Of a stretch of 36,331 nucleotides of DNA, positions 36,251 through 36,331 are shown piece after piece. The DNA comes from Sorangium sp. (GTDB taxonomy: Bacteria; Myxococcota_A; Polyangia; Polyangiales; Polyangiaceae). Positions within the stretch are counted from its first letter, which is position 1, and the number at the start of each line of letters is the position of its first letter. A program made the position numbers and the translations under genes. Where the stretch lies: the NCBI GenBank assembly GCA_019695485.1, contig JAEUAF010000022.1:1-36331 (forward strand), given 5' to 3'. The notes beneath the pieces were generated by a model that ran no database searches, was not told where the DNA came from, and saw only the letters and a list, made by a program, of their open reading frames with translations.

Positions 36251-36331
36251 ATGTCTAGTCGGTATTCCCATCGGTCTCTCGACGCGCTGAAGTTTGGGCG
36301 GGGCTACTGGGGGCTCCGGGTACGCGTCGGG
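36251..36331 (+). CDS. 5' end of an unidentified + strand gene (partial)
   Basis: An ORF from ATG 36251 open to the window end (27 codons: begins MSSRYSHRSLDALKFGRGYW). It is divergent from the winged-helix gene, which makes a shared control region with that regulator plausible. The peptide is too short to identify. The 174 bases between the two divergent starts hold the promoter, inverted repeat and CAGAACG repeats noted separately. Confidence 0.35.
   Translation, partial: MSSRYSHRSLDALKFGRGYWGLRVRVG

Noticed and set aside
36042-36290. 82-codon + strand ORF at the right end.
   Set aside because: Runs opposite the start of the winged-helix gene and through its control region; Pro/Cys-rich with no ribosome-binding site.
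1-36331. tRNA genes, CRISPR arrays, integrase, transposase, reverse transcriptase (DGR or retron) and direct terminal repeats.
   Set aside because: Looked for by eye and not found: no cloverleaf-like segment with CCA-type ends, no regular spacer repeats, no matching protein motifs, and the first and last 20 bases do not match.

Overview
The window looks like a contiguous piece (both ends run into open or truncated genes) of a short-tailed (podovirus-like) bacteriophage genome, roughly two-thirds G+C by eye. I base this on a portal, large and small terminase, scaffold-like protein, major capsid protein, head-tail adaptor-like protein, an approximately 1000-residue nozzle-like protein and three large Ala/Gly/Gln-rich internal-virion (ejection) candidates, with no tape-measure or sheath gene. 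I see no integrase, DNA polymerase, helicase, RNA polymerase, reverse transcriptase, tRNA or CRISPR array. The host cannot be named. High G+C, GTG starts, and promoters whose -10 lies 5-7 nt from the start codon (leaderless messages) fit a high-GC host.

Layout. Positions 1-3584 (+ strand) hold a tightly overlapping early-type operon: an ASCH-like protein, several small unknown genes, a protein of a phage family found beside recombination genes, and a PDDEXK exonuclease. It meets the late genes convergently with only 4 bp between. From 31856 leftward to 3589 the minus strand carries morphogenesis and lysis. In order of transcription these are a small Cys-rich protein, portal, a Tad2/DUF2829 anti-Thoeris candidate, scaffold, a membrane Cys protein, a TANDEM GroES-like co-chaperonin, small proteins, TerS, a coiled-coil protein, small proteins, TerL, major capsid, decoration-type proteins, adaptor, LamG-type fibre and a small membrane protein. 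Then, from a second promoter at about 16.67 kb, come a lipoprotein, a one-TM protein, a zinc-finger/sigma-region-4-like protein, amidase, nozzle, three ejection proteins and two receptor/fibre-type proteins. One + strand secreted six-cysteine protein (16786-17193) interrupts this block and looks like a moron.

The right end (32043-36331) contains small minus-strand genes of common phage accessory type, two small DNA-binding proteins, a divergent control region with a highly structured RNA-like element (33630-33706), and a + strand gene running off the end.

How it works together: the portal, scaffold, capsid and terminase build and fill the head. The co-chaperonin probably helps host GroEL fold a capsid or other virion protein. 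The adaptor, nozzle and ejection proteins form the tail and delivery channel, and LamG-type proteins are likely at the receptor interface. The amidase with membrane and lipoprotein partners lyses the cell, and the Tad2-like protein may sequester Thoeris signal molecules. The most notable signals are the tandem GroES gene, the Tad2-like gene inside the virion operon, the sigma-like/zinc protein in the lysis cassette, the recurring leaderless-promoter pattern, the five-hairpin leader of the capsid gene and the structured element at 33.6 kb.
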